From positions 9,080 through 73,079 of the forward strand of contig CAKOXK010000007.1 of the NCBI GenBank assembly GCA_934130085.1: 64,000 nt of DNA. The letters are read 5' to 3'. Of the stretch, positions 25,086 to 33,436 are shown one piece after another (the first letter of the stretch is position 1; the number at the start of each line of letters is the position of its first letter). The translations under genes and the position numbers were made by a program. Origin of the DNA: an uncultured Clostridia bacterium (lineage in GTDB: Bacteria; Bacillota; Clostridia; TANB77; CAG-508). The notes under the pieces are model-generated. The model searched no databases and had not been told where the DNA came from. It was given only the letters and a program-made list of their open reading frames with translations.

Positions 25086-25142
25086 GGCTTGGTTTACCTT
25101 GACAGGTCAAGCAAAACACAGTATAATGTTAGAATAGGCTAA
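25086..25142 (+). pseudogene. Possible third FGE-like tail remnant
   Basis: GLVYLDRSSKTQYNVRIG followed by a stop resembles GLFYFSRDCGNNNYNVGFR of the gene ending at 23693 (G-L-x-Y-x-x-R..Y-N-V). It is short and overlaps a perfect consensus promoter, so chance similarity remains possible. Confidence 0.35.
25099..25127 (+). promoter_or_regulatory. Consensus promoter for the regulator-mnmA operon
   Basis: TTGACA (25099-25104), 17-nt spacer, TATAAT (25122-25127): a perfect sigma-A consensus, 49 nt before the regulator start codon. A short inverted repeat TTGACAGGTCAA spans the -35 element and could be an operator. Confidence 0.75.
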
Positions 25143-25175
25143 CAAAAGGCAAAGGTCGTATGAGAGGTTATAAAA

Positions 25176-25628
25176 ATGGAATTAACAAATAGTCAAGAAG
25201 AGTATTTAAAAACAATATACTTGTTGAAGACCATGAATAATGAAGTAAAGGTAACATCAATTGCAAATAAATTAAATAAGACCAAGGCTAGTGTAAATAA
25301 TGCAATTAACTCATTAAAGGCTGAGGGTCTTATTAATTATGTTCCTTATGGTCATATTGAACTAACTCAGGCAGGTGAAAAAGAAGCTGTAAAAATTATA
25401 GAGGCTAATGATATAGTAAATTTGTTTTTAACTGAAATTATTGGCGCTTCTAAAGAAAATGCTTCAAAAGAAGCAACTCAAATAAAAACTATTTTGAGCG
25501 ATGATACCCTTAATAAACTTGCAAGATATACACATAAAGAACTTGGATTATATAGTTTAGATTGCGGATATGACATTAATAATGAAAAATGTATCAAATG
25601 TGCGAGAAGAACTGAAATAAAAGAATAA
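25176..25628 (+). CDS. DtxR/MntR-type winged-helix transcriptional regulator
   Basis: 150 residues. The N-terminal winged helix is typical: SQEEYLKTIYLL, VTSIANKLNKTKASVNNAINSLKAEGLI as helix-turn-helix, and YGHIELTQAGEKEA as wing. A dimerisation/metal segment follows (VNLFLTEIIGASKENASKEA, TLNKLARYTHKELG). Family members repress metal uptake when bound to Mn(II) or Fe(II). The C-terminal CGYDINNEKCIKCARR Cys cluster is unusual and could sense metal or redox state. mnmA starts 10 nt after the stop, so it may control or simply co-express with tRNA thiolation. Confidence 0.8.
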   Translation: MELTNSQEEYLKTIYLLKTMNNEVKVTSIANKLNKTKASVNNAINSLKAEGLINYVPYGHIELTQAGEKEAVKIIEANDIVNLFLTEIIGASKENASKEATQIKTILSDDTLNKLARYTHKELGLYSLDCGYDINNEKCIKCARRTEIKE

Positions 25629-25638
25629 GAGGTAATAA

Positions 25639-26697
25639 ATGAAAAAGGTTTTATTAGGAATGAGCGGTGGAGTTGACAGCTCTGTTGCAGCAATTCTTCT
25701 AAAAAATGCAGGGTATGAAGTAATTGGTGTAACCATGCATTTATATGAAGGCGGATGTTGTAATTTATCATCAACGCTAGATGCAAAGATTGTTTGCAAG
25801 AATATAGGCATTGAGCACGTTATTTTAGACTATAAGCAAGAGTTTAAAGATATTGTTATAGATGATTTTATTGATGAATATGGGCATGCTAGAACGCCTA
25901 ATCCATGTATAAGATGTAATAAATATTTGAAGTTTGGTTTAATGTATGAAAAAGCAAAAGAACTTGGTATTGATTATGTTGCAACAGGTCATTACGCAAG
26001 ATGTGAATTTGATGAGAAATATAATCAATATGTATTAAAAAAAGCTGTTAATATAGCAAAAGATCAGAGCTATGTTCTTTATAATATAAAAAGAGATATG
26101 CTTGACAAAGTACTATTTCCGCTTGGCAACTTTAAGAGCAAGGATGAAGTAAGGCAGATTGCAAAAGAAAACAATTTAAGAGTATTCGCTAAGCCTGATA
26201 GTGAAGACATTTGTTTTATACCAGATGGTAATTATAAGAAGTTCTTAGAAGAAAATTCTAATTTAAAACCAAGAGAAGGAAATATTATAAACAACAAAGG
26301 TGAAATACTTGGCAAACATAAAGGCCTGTATAATTACACTGTAGGTCAAAGAAAAGGCCTTGGTATTTCATACAGTGAGCCACTGTTTGTACTTGGTTTT
26401 AATACAACAAAAAATGAGCTGATTGTTGGAACACAAAATGAATTGTATAAAGATGAAATACTTGTAGAAGATTATAATTTAATGCTTATGGATGATTTGA
26501 GAGAAAGAATAGATGTTAATGTAAAAACAAGGTACTCATCAAATGAGGCAGAGGCTGAAATTTCCAAAATAATGATTGACAACAAAACATACATACGAGT
26601 TAAATTTAAAGAACCTCAAATGAGGATAACACCAGGCCAATCAGCAGTATTTTATATTGATGACACTGTACTTGGTGGTGGAATAATAAAAAAGTAA
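25639..26697 (+). CDS. mnmA: tRNA-specific 2-thiouridylase
   Basis: 352 residues. Makes 2-thiouridine at wobble U34 of Lys, Glu and Gln tRNAs. PP-loop GMSGGVDSSVAA (7-18), catalytic Cys in NPCIRCNKYLKFG, the second catalytic Cys in DSEDICFIPDGNYKKF, and the GLYNYTVGQRKGLGIS tRNA-binding region are all present; length is normal. Binding site AAGAGGTAAT. It is co-directional with and 10 nt from the DtxR-type regulator. A cysteine desulfurase partner is not in the window. Confidence 0.96.
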   Translation: MKKVLLGMSGGVDSSVAAILLKNAGYEVIGVTMHLYEGGCCNLSSTLDAKIVCKNIGIEHVILDYKQEFKDIVIDDFIDEYGHARTPNPCIRCNKYLKFGLMYEKAKELGIDYVATGHYARCEFDEKYNQYVLKKAVNIAKDQSYVLYNIKRDMLDKVLFPLGNFKSKDEVRQIAKENNLRVFAKPDSEDICFIPDGNYKKFLEENSNLKPREGNIINNKGEILGKHKGLYNYTVGQRKGLGISYSEPLFVLGFNTTKNELIVGTQNELYKDEILVEDYNLMLMDDLRERIDVNVKTRYSSNEAEAEISKIMIDNKTYIRVKFKEPQMRITPGQSAVFYIDDTVLGGGIIKK

Positions 26698-26828
26698 CGA
26701 AAGACAACAGAAACAACGTACAATACAAATAAATAAAGGATCATAAAAACAGATAGTATAATTAAATTATAGAGATTAAATAGTAATTAAGAATAAAGAA
26801 AATGAAAAATTAAAGAGAAGGAATTAAA

Positions 26829-27587
26829 ATGTTAAATCAATTTTCAAGAACAGAGCTTTTAATTGGAAAAGAAGGAATTGAAAAATTAAAAAATACAAAA
26901 GTTGCAATTTTTGGTCTTGGTGGAGTTGGCTCATTTGTTGCAGAAGGCTTAGCAAGAGCTGGAGTCGGAAGCTTTATTCTTGTAGATGATGATAGAATTT
27001 GTTTAACAAATTTAAACAGGCAAATTATAGCAACAAGAAGAACAATAGGCAAATACAAAACAGAGGTAATGAGAGATAGAATTTTAGATATAAATCCTAA
27101 TGCAGATATTGAAATATCAAAAGAATTTTTTATGCCTGATTCATCACATGATATGTTTGACTCTTCTGTTAATTATATTGTCGATGCTGTTGATACTGTA
27201 ACAGCTAAGATTGAACTTGTCGTAACAGCAAATAATCTAAACATACCTATAATATCAGCTATGGGCACTGGAAATAAACTAGATCCAACTAAATTTGAGG
27301 TTACTGATATTTTTAAAACTGAGATGTGTCCACTTGCAAAGGTTATGAGAAAAGAACTTAGAAAAAGAAATATTAAACACTTAAAAGTTGTATACTCAAA
27401 GGAGGAACCAATAATACCAAAGAGCGAGGAAGAGAGTAGTTGCAAAACTAATTGCGTTTGTCCTCCAGGAACCAAGAGAAAGTGTTCAACTAGAAATCAA
27501 GTTCCAGGAAGCATTTCATTTGTGCCATCAGTAGCGGGGCTGATTATAGCGGGCGAAGTTGTAAAAGATGTATTAGGAGGAAATTAA
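26829..27587 (+). CDS. tcdA: tRNA threonylcarbamoyladenosine dehydratase
   Basis: 252 residues, ThiF/MoeB/HesA-type ATP-dependent E1-like enzyme that cyclises t6A37 to ct6A in tRNA. Motifs: GLGGVGSFVAEGLARAGVG (nucleotide binding), DDDRICLTNLNRQ with the adenylation Arg, DAVDTVTAKIEL, and the C-terminal RKCSTRNQVPGSISFVPSVAGL typical of TcdA/YgdL. An internal Cys-rich insert (SCKTNCVCPPGTKRKCS) follows. Unlike ThiF it has no linked thiamine genes. The next gene starts one base after the stop. Confidence 0.9.
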   Translation: MLNQFSRTELLIGKEGIEKLKNTKVAIFGLGGVGSFVAEGLARAGVGSFILVDDDRICLTNLNRQIIATRRTIGKYKTEVMRDRILDINPNADIEISKEFFMPDSSHDMFDSSVNYIVDAVDTVTAKIELVVTANNLNIPIISAMGTGNKLDPTKFEVTDIFKTEMCPLAKVMRKELRKRNIKHLKVVYSKEEPIIPKSEEESSCKTNCVCPPGTKRKCSTRNQVPGSISFVPSVAGLIIAGEVVKDVLGGN

Positions 27588-27588
27588 T

Positions 27589-28353
27589 TTGAAAATTTTA
27601 TGTGTTGGAGATTTAGTTGGAGAAAATGGACTTCAAAAATTAAGAAATGATTTGAAAAATATTCAAGAAGCAGAAAATATTGATTTTACAATAGTTAACG
27701 CTGAGAATGTTGCCGGTGGAATGGGAATAACTACTAAAATATATAATGAATTATGCAAAATGAATATTGATGTTCTTACAATGGGAAATCATACGTGGGG
27801 AAAGAAAGATATATTCACGATTTTAAAAAATGATAATATTGTTAGGCCAGCAAATTATTCAAGAGGAGTACCAGGACACGGCTACACAATTAAACAAAAA
27901 AATGGAATGAAGATTTGTGTAATTAATCTAATTGGAAGAACAGATATGGGAGTATTATCTGATAATCCATTTACGTGTGCAGACAATATTATAAGAAATG
28001 TGGAGTCAGATATTATACTAGTTGATTTTCACGCCGAGGCATCTGCTGAAAAAATAGCAATGGGATATTATTTAGATGGCAGAGTATCAGCAATATTTGG
28101 TACACACACACACGTACAAACGGCAGATGAACATATATTGAAAAACGGAACTGGTTACATTACTGATGTTGGGATGACAGGACCAAGCGAATCAGTTATT
28201 GGTATGGATATAGATGCATCATTAAAAAGATTTGTAACGTCGATCCCAGAAAGATATAAGCTTGCTGAAGGAGAATGCAAGTTAAATGCTATATGCTTTG
28301 ATATTGATGACGAAAGTAAGAAAACCAAAAAAGTTTATAAGATTAATACATAA
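27589..28353 (+). CDS. ymdB: YmdB-family metallophosphoesterase
   Basis: 254 residues from a TTG start at 27589 behind AGGAGGAAA; ATG alternatives would remove the N-terminal metal ligand in LCVGDLVGENG. TIGR00282-type phosphodiesterase. Metal-ligand signatures: NAENVAGGMGIT, TMGNHTWGKKD, LVDFHAEASAEK and GTHTHVQTADE. In Bacillus subtilis YmdB has 2',3'-cyclic nucleotide phosphodiesterase activity and affects the biofilm/motility switch. ymdB is often next to rny; here rny lies about 17 kb downstream and spoVS follows after a repeat cluster. Confidence 0.92.
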   Translation: MKILCVGDLVGENGLQKLRNDLKNIQEAENIDFTIVNAENVAGGMGITTKIYNELCKMNIDVLTMGNHTWGKKDIFTILKNDNIVRPANYSRGVPGHGYTIKQKNGMKICVINLIGRTDMGVLSDNPFTCADNIIRNVESDIILVDFHAEASAEKIAMGYYLDGRVSAIFGTHTHVQTADEHILKNGTGYITDVGMTGPSESVIGMDIDASLKRFVTSIPERYKLAEGECKLNAICFDIDDESKKTKKVYKINT

Positions 28354-28355
28354 CT

Positions 28356-28730
28356 ATTGTTTTCTCATGCCTTGCTCGCTGCAATCTTCGTTATCCGACT
28401 TGACTGTCGGAAGATTGCACCATTCGTGCTTCGTATGTAGGCTACGCGGCATTTCTCGTCATATAAAAAATAAATATAATATTGTTTTCTCATGCCTTGC
28501 TTGCTGCAATCTTCGTTATCTGACATGACTTTCGGAAGATTGCACCATTCGTGCTTCGTATGTAGGCTACGCGGCATTTCGCGTCATAAAAAATAAATAT
28601 AATATTGTTTTCTCATGCCTTGCTCGCTGCAATCTTCGTTATCCGACTTGACTTTCGGAAGATTGCACCATTCGCGCTTCGCTTGATCGCTGCGCGGCAT
28701 TTCGAAAACAATATTATATTTATTTTTTAT
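28356..28730. repeat. Dispersed palindromic repeat, copy C (three tandem units)
   Basis: Units begin ATTGTTTTCTCATGCCTTGC at 28356, 28481 and 28604 (periods 125 and about 123). Each has an inner stem GCAATCTTC / GAAGATTGC and a CGCTTCG side hairpin. The last unit is closed by 27-bp perfect arms, 28586-28612 with 28704-28730, of sequence not found in other copies. This explains nearly all of the 516-nt gap before spoVS; short open frames inside it are not genes. Confidence 0.88.
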
Positions 28731-28869
28731 TATATATGTTTGCAAATTTTGTCGGTTTTAGTCGATGAAAAGTTCAAAAAAATGGAAAAAACTACTAGAC
28801 AATTCCTAAAAAATGGTATATAAATATAACTGTAATTACAAAATCTATCAAAAATAATAGGAGGAATTA

Positions 28870-29130
28870 ATGGAAGTTTTAAAAATATCATCAAAATCTA
28901 ATCCAAACTCAGTAGCTGGAGCTATTGCAGGTATGGTTAAAGATTCGAGAAAGGCAGAAATGCAGGCGATAGGAGCAGGGGCACTTAATCAGGCTGTTAA
29001 GGCAGTTGCAATTGCAAGAGGTTTTGTTGCACCATCAGGAGTTGATTTAGTTTGTATCCCAGCTTTTGCGGATGTTCAAGTTGAGGGCGAAGATAGAACT
29101 GGTATAAGGTTAATTGTGGAATCAAGATAA
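28870..29130 (+). CDS. spoVS: Stage V sporulation protein S
   Basis: 86 residues, near-invariant family: MEVLKISSKSNPNSVAGAIAG, QAIGAGALNQAVKAVAIARGFVAP and the C-terminal EDRTGIRLIVESR are all present. A small Alba-like protein needed for spore coat and cortex progression in Bacillus. Binding site AATAGGAGGAATTA. It lies between ymdB and recA, a neighbourhood (rny-spoVS-ymdB-recA) recognisable in many spore formers. It marks this organism as a spore former or a recent descendant of one. Confidence 0.95.
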   Translation: MEVLKISSKSNPNSVAGAIAGMVKDSRKAEMQAIGAGALNQAVKAVAIARGFVAPSGVDLVCIPAFADVQVEGEDRTGIRLIVESR

Positions 29131-29458
29131 ATAAAAATTGCATATATGTTATTATTTTAAATGATTTACGTATATGTTTTTAGATTCAAGTTTTCTTTTA
29201 ATGATTGACTTGAGTGATAAATTGAATTTATTTAAGTAAAATGAATGAATTAAGATAGACTAATTAATTAAGTTAAAAATGTTAATTGAATTTAATTTAG
29301 TTATTGATTTTTATGGGGGTTTAAGATGATTGCAATTGCTAGCATGCAATGTTATTCTTAGGCTCCATTTTTTTATAAAAACGCTTGAAAATATGGTATG
29401 TTTATTATATTATAAATGTGTTTTATGAGATTTTTATTGTTAGAGAGGTTATGATGCA
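29131..29458. other. Gene-free gap before the binding-protein gene, with promoter
   Basis: A promoter for the downstream gene is clear: TTGAAA (29385-29390), 17-nt spacer, TATTAT (29408-29413). Upstream, an 11-codon open frame (29326-29361) behind GGGGGTT coincides with an ATTGCA / TGCAAT hairpin (29329-29350) and a T-run at 29368. It could be a terminator for spoVS or a chance frame; nothing more is seen. Confidence 0.5.
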
Positions 29459-31042
29459 ATGAAATACGGAAGCAGGAATGTTTTTAAATATATATTTATA
29501 CTTGTGGTTGTGTTATTGATTGCTGGTGCTATTTATTTTGTTTATTATAACGCTAATTCTAGAAAAGATAGTGATGATGAGGAAGAGGTTATTGATGATA
29601 GCAAGAACAGTGAGATAAGTGTTGTTGATAATTTAAAAATGGGTGTTTCTAATTATGATACGATGAATCCTTTATTAACGCAAAATAAGGAGATTATTAA
29701 TATTGATAAGCTTATTTTTGAGCCACTTGTAAACATTATTTCTGATTATCATGCAGAGATGTGTTTGGCTAAATCAGTTACTAGAAAGACGAGTACTCAA
29801 TATGAGATAAAGCTCGATACATCAATAAAATGGCAAGATGGAGGTTCTTTATTTTCGAAAGATGTGGAGTTTACTATAAATCAGTTGAAACAAAATCAAT
29901 CTCCTTATTCTACTAATGTTCAAAAGATTGTTAGTGTGGAAACTCCTGATTCTGAAACGGTTGTTATTAATTTGTCTGAAGAGGTTCCATATTTTGAATA
30001 TGATCTTGATTTTCCTATTCTTTCTAGTTCATATTATTCAAATGAAGATTTTAATACATCTAGTAAAATTCCTATAGGAACAGGTATGTATAAAATTGCT
30101 AGTATTGATGAAAATACTATTCTTTTAATTAGGAATGACAGGTGGAGAAAGCTTAAAGAGCAAACGCCTAAAACCCAATCAATTTCTATACGTAAATTTT
30201 CTGCTATGGGAGAGGTATTTAATGGATTCAAGCTAGGAAATATAGATGTAATAACTACTTACATGACTAATTATTCTGATTATGTAGGAACGATGGGATA
30301 TAATAAAAAGGAATATAGTGGAAGATATTATGACTTTATATCCTTTAATTGTAATGATTCAATATTATCTGATAAATCTGTAAGAAGGGCAATTAATTAT
30401 GCGATTAATAAAGATAATATAGTTTCATCAGTTTTTAACTATGGAAAGGTTAAGTCATATTCAGTTTTTGATTATGGTTCATTTTTACATAATAGTGCGT
30501 ATAACGTAAATTATGATAAGGAAAAAGCAAAAAAAGAATTAGAAGATAATGAATGGGTTTATGCAAACGGAAAGTGGCAAAAAAATATAAATGGACACGT
30601 AAGAAAACTTATAATTTCTTTGATGATTAATGATGACAATGAAGACAGAATTAATGTTGCTAATAATATAAAGGCTCAGTTAGAGGATATTGGCATATCA
30701 GTAAATGTTGTAAAAGTTTCAAAGGACAAGTATTATGAAAATTTGGAAAGAAAAAATTATCAAATGACTTTGGCAGGGGTATTGCAATCTGTAAAGCCTG
30801 ATATTTCATATTTTTATGGTAATGGAAACATTGCAAATTATTCAAATGATGAAGTAAAAAGTAATATATATAATGCAGAAAAATATGATGATATACTAAA
30901 AACTGTAGCTGATGATGTTCCATACATATCATTATATAGAAATAAAATTACACTACTACTAAATGCAAATGTAGGAGGAAATTTTAATCCCAATGCATTC
31001 TTTACATATTACAACTTTAATGAGTGGTTTAGGCAACAATAA
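29459..31042 (+). CDS. Membrane-anchored oligopeptide-type substrate-binding protein (SBP family 5)
   Basis: 527 residues. Instead of a lipobox it has an N-terminal uncleaved helix (11-30: IFILVVVLLIAGAIYFVYY) and an acidic linker, then the SBP_bac_5 fold: MNPLLTQNKEIINIDKLIFEPL, IKWQDGGSLFSKDVEFTI, IPIGTGMYKI, FNCNDSILSDKSVRRAINYAINKDNIV. Such proteins deliver peptides to Opp/Dpp ABC importers, but no permease or ATPase gene is adjacent. It may serve a distant transporter or act as a sensor. Start ATG 29459 follows AGAGAGGTTATG. A palindromic repeat follows, then recA. Confidence 0.8.
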   Translation: MKYGSRNVFKYIFILVVVLLIAGAIYFVYYNANSRKDSDDEEEVIDDSKNSEISVVDNLKMGVSNYDTMNPLLTQNKEIINIDKLIFEPLVNIISDYHAEMCLAKSVTRKTSTQYEIKLDTSIKWQDGGSLFSKDVEFTINQLKQNQSPYSTNVQKIVSVETPDSETVVINLSEEVPYFEYDLDFPILSSSYYSNEDFNTSSKIPIGTGMYKIASIDENTILLIRNDRWRKLKEQTPKTQSISIRKFSAMGEVFNGFKLGNIDVITTYMTNYSDYVGTMGYNKKEYSGRYYDFISFNCNDSILSDKSVRRAINYAINKDNIVSSVFNYGKVKSYSVFDYGSFLHNSAYNVNYDKEKAKKELEDNEWVYANGKWQKNINGHVRKLIISLMINDDNEDRINVANNIKAQLEDIGISVNVVKVSKDKYYENLERKNYQMTLAGVLQSVKPDISYFYGNGNIANYSNDEVKSNIYNAEKYDDILKTVADDVPYISLYRNKITLLLNANVGGNFNPNAFFTYYNFNEWFRQQ

Positions 31043-31054
31043 GTTTTGCGTGAA

Positions 31055-31269
31055 GGATGGCACGGCATATTTCGGAAGATTGCACCATTCGCGCTTCGCA
31101 TGGAAGCTGCGCGGCATTTCGAAAACGTATTGTAAACAATTAATATTATATTGTTTTCTCATGCCTTACTCGCTGCAATCTTCGTTAGTCGAAAATAACT
31201 TTCGGAAGATTGCACCATTCGCGCTTTGCTTGATCGCTGCGCGGCATTTCGAAAATAATATAATATTAA
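31055..31269. repeat. Dispersed palindromic repeat, copy D (one partial, one full unit)
   Basis: The right part of one unit (31055-31139) is followed by a full unit 31140-31269 with 17-nt arms (one mismatch), inner stem TGCAATCTTCG / CGGAAGATTGCA and side hairpin GCGCTTTGCTTGATCGCTGCGC. It lies between the binding-protein gene and recA. Confidence 0.85.
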
Positions 31270-31324
31270 ATTAATAAATAATAAAATAAATTTTAGAAAC
31301 ACAAAAATTTGTTTGCAAAAGGTA

Positions 31325-31370
31325 TTGACTTTTTTATTTTTATGGATATAATATAGCAAACAGGCGTTTA
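31325..31370 (+). promoter_or_regulatory. recA promoter with LexA-box-like operator
   Basis: TTGACT (31325-31330), 16-nt spacer, TATAAT (31347-31352), then CAAACAGGCGTTTA (31357-31370), matching 12 of 14 positions of the Gram-positive SOS consensus CGAACRNRYGTTYG and overlying the start of transcription. LexA repression of recA is the expected control. Confidence 0.68.
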
Positions 31371-31386
31371 AGATTAGGAGGATAAA

Positions 31387-32511
31387 ATGAATACAAAGAA
31401 AGAACAAGAAAATCAAAAAATTAGTGCTGAGAAACAGAAGGCACTTGAAATGGCTATGGGTCAAATTGAGAAGCAGTTTGGCAAGGGTTCTGTAATGAAG
31501 TTGGGTGAGTTTAAGGCTACAAATATAGATGCAATCCCTACAGGTGCATTAAGTCTTGATATTGCACTTGGAATTGGTGGTATTCCAAAGGGTAGAATTA
31601 TTGAAATTTTTGGACCTGAATCTTCTGGTAAAACTACATTAGCTTTACACATGATTGCTGAGGCTCAAAAGAGAGGTGGAGAGGCTGCTTTTATTGATGC
31701 TGAGCATGCTCTTGATCCTATTTATGCTAAGCATTTGGGTGTTGATATTGATAATTTGATTGTTTCTCAACCTGATACTGGTGAGCAGGCTCTTGAGATT
31801 GCTGAGGCTCTTGTTAGGTCTGGTGCGATTGATATAATTGTTGTTGATTCAGTTGCAGCTTTAGTTCCTAAGGCAGAGATTGATGGCGATATGGGCGATT
31901 CTCATGTTGGTTTACAAGCTAGACTTATGTCTCAAGCTTTACGTAAGTTAACTGGTGTAATTAATAAATCAAACTGTGTTATCGTATTTATAAATCAATT
32001 AAGAGAGAAGGTTGGAGTTTTATTTGGTAATCCAGAGACTACTCCTGGCGGAAGGGCTCTTAAGTTCTATTCTTCAGTTAGACTTGATATTAGGAGAATT
32101 GAAAATATTAAACAAGATGGCGAGGTTCTTGGAAATAGAGTAAGAGTAAAAGTTGTTAAGAATAAAGTTGCTCCACCATTTAGAGAGGCTGAGTTTGATA
32201 TAATTTATGGAAAAGGTATTTCTAAATCAGGTAATATACTTGATCTTGCTGTTAATCTTGATATTGTTGATAAGAGCGGTTCTTGGTTTTCTTATAATGG
32301 AGATAGAATTGGTCAAGGAAGAGAAAATGCAAAGAGGTATCTTGAAGAGAATCCAGCTATTATGAATGAGATTGAACAAAAGGTTAGAAATAATTTTAAT
32401 GAAGCATTTGAAAAGAGCCTAGGAGAAGATGCAAATAAGGAAAATGCTGATGTTGCTATTGCTTCAGAGGATGAAGATGACGATGATTTCATTGAGGATG
32501 ACGACGAATAA
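31387..32511 (+). CDS. recA: Recombinase RecA
   Basis: 374 residues. ATP-dependent strand exchange and co-protease for LexA. Walker [10 protein letters not shown] near 75-83, AEHALDP, the L1 loop, [36 protein letters not shown] and [26 protein letters not shown] are all canonical. The C-terminus is a very acidic tail ([14 protein letters not shown]), as in many RecA proteins. TTAGGAGGATAAA precedes the ATG. The coding region is richer in T/G-ending codons than its neighbours, consistent with high expression. recX follows 176 nt later. Confidence 0.97.
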   Translation: MNTKKEQENQKISAEKQKALEMAMGQIEKQFGKGSVMKLGEFKATNIDAIPTGALSLDIALGIGGIPKGRIIEIFGPESSGKTTLALHMIAEAQKRGGEAAFIDAEHALDPIYAKHLGVDIDNLIVSQPDTGEQALEIAEALVRSGAIDIIVVDSVAALVPKAEIDGDMGDSHVGLQARLMSQALRKLTGVINKSNCVIVFINQLREKVGVLFGNPETTPGGRALKFYSSVRLDIRRIENIKQDGEVLGNRVRVKVVKNKVAPPFREAEFDIIYGKGISKSGNILDLAVNLDIVDKSGSWFSYNGDRIGQGRENAKRYLEENPAIMNEIEQKVRNNFNEAFEKSLGEDANKENADVAIASEDEDDDDFIEDDDE

Positions 32512-32687
32512 TAAATTGATATTAATAACTAATATTAATGAATAGATGTCTATTTTAATAATAAAAACTATTTGAAAGATTAACAAGCAACTAATAAAAC
32601 GGACACCAAAAAACTAATTCTAAAAACAAATATTAATAATCAGTTGTTAATAAACGAATATTTACAAATATATATGAGGATTTTAAT

Positions 32688-33311
32688 TTGAAAATAATTA
32701 ATAATATTTCACAGTTAGAGGAACACCTAAAATCAAAAGGTACTGATTTTACCGCAATAAAAGAGCAAGATTTAATACAGAAAAGTGAAAAAAGTTATAA
32801 TGAAAGATCACTAATGAATAACTCATTAGAAAATGAACCTTTAAAAAAGATTTTACATGATAATGATTTAGAGTATTTGAAAGAGTTAGATAGATGCAAG
32901 ACTAGACTTTTGAAATACATAGTGTATAAGAAAAGAACAAAAGCGGAAATTAAGACAAAGTTTGCAAAAGATTTTAATGAGAATGTTTTAGATGATGCAA
33001 TTTCTGAACTAGAAGAAAAAGGCTATATAAATGATGAAAATTATATAGAGAGAGCTGTAAATGAGTTTATAGCAATCAAAACTTTATCTATAAATGAAAT
33101 TAAATATAAGTTAAAGACAAAAGGTCTTGCTTCTAGCCAGATAGATAATTATATTCAAAACCATTATGAAAGTTTAATTGAATATGAGAAAAAGTCAGCT
33201 AAAAAAATTTCTGTCAAATATCAAGGTCTTGAGCAAATTAAATTGATTGCATATCTTAAGAAAAAAGGATACCAATCTGAAAGTATTAAACAAGCTCTAG
33301 AAGTTCTATAA
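32688..33311 (+). CDS. recX: Regulatory protein RecX
   Basis: 207 residues from TTG 32688 behind TGAGGATTTTA. RecX modulates RecA filaments. Three-helix repeats are visible: CKTRLLKYIVYKKRTKAEIKTKF, LDDAISELEEKGYINDENYIERAVNEFI, LSINEIKYKLKTKGLASSQIDNYI and the C-terminal KISVKYQGLEQIKLIAYLKKKGYQSESIKQAL. The N-terminal 60 residues are a poorly conserved extension. Its place behind recA makes the assignment firm even though sequence conservation is modest. Confidence 0.87.
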   Translation: MKIINNISQLEEHLKSKGTDFTAIKEQDLIQKSEKSYNERSLMNNSLENEPLKKILHDNDLEYLKELDRCKTRLLKYIVYKKRTKAEIKTKFAKDFNENVLDDAISELEEKGYINDENYIERAVNEFIAIKTLSINEIKYKLKTKGLASSQIDNYIQNHYESLIEYEKKSAKKISVKYQGLEQIKLIAYLKKKGYQSESIKQALEVL

Positions 33312-33436
33312 GTTTTTATATAATAAGCATCTAAGTGTGAAGCGCACTCCAAGATAAGACAAGCAAATTACATACATATTTAAACAGACTAATAGTTTAA
33401 GGATAATTGAAAACATTTGAAAGAGGAATAAATATA

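Noticed and set aside
28286..28823. Open frames of 70-80 codons between ymdB and spoVS on both strands
   Set aside because: They are translations of the tandem palindromic repeat; the same peptide pieces (CNLP, HEWCN, MPRS) recur wherever the repeat occurs, and no ribosome binding site fits.
30959..31274. Open frames on both strands between the binding-protein gene and recA
   Set aside because: They derive from the same dispersed repeat and from the 3' end of the binding-protein gene.
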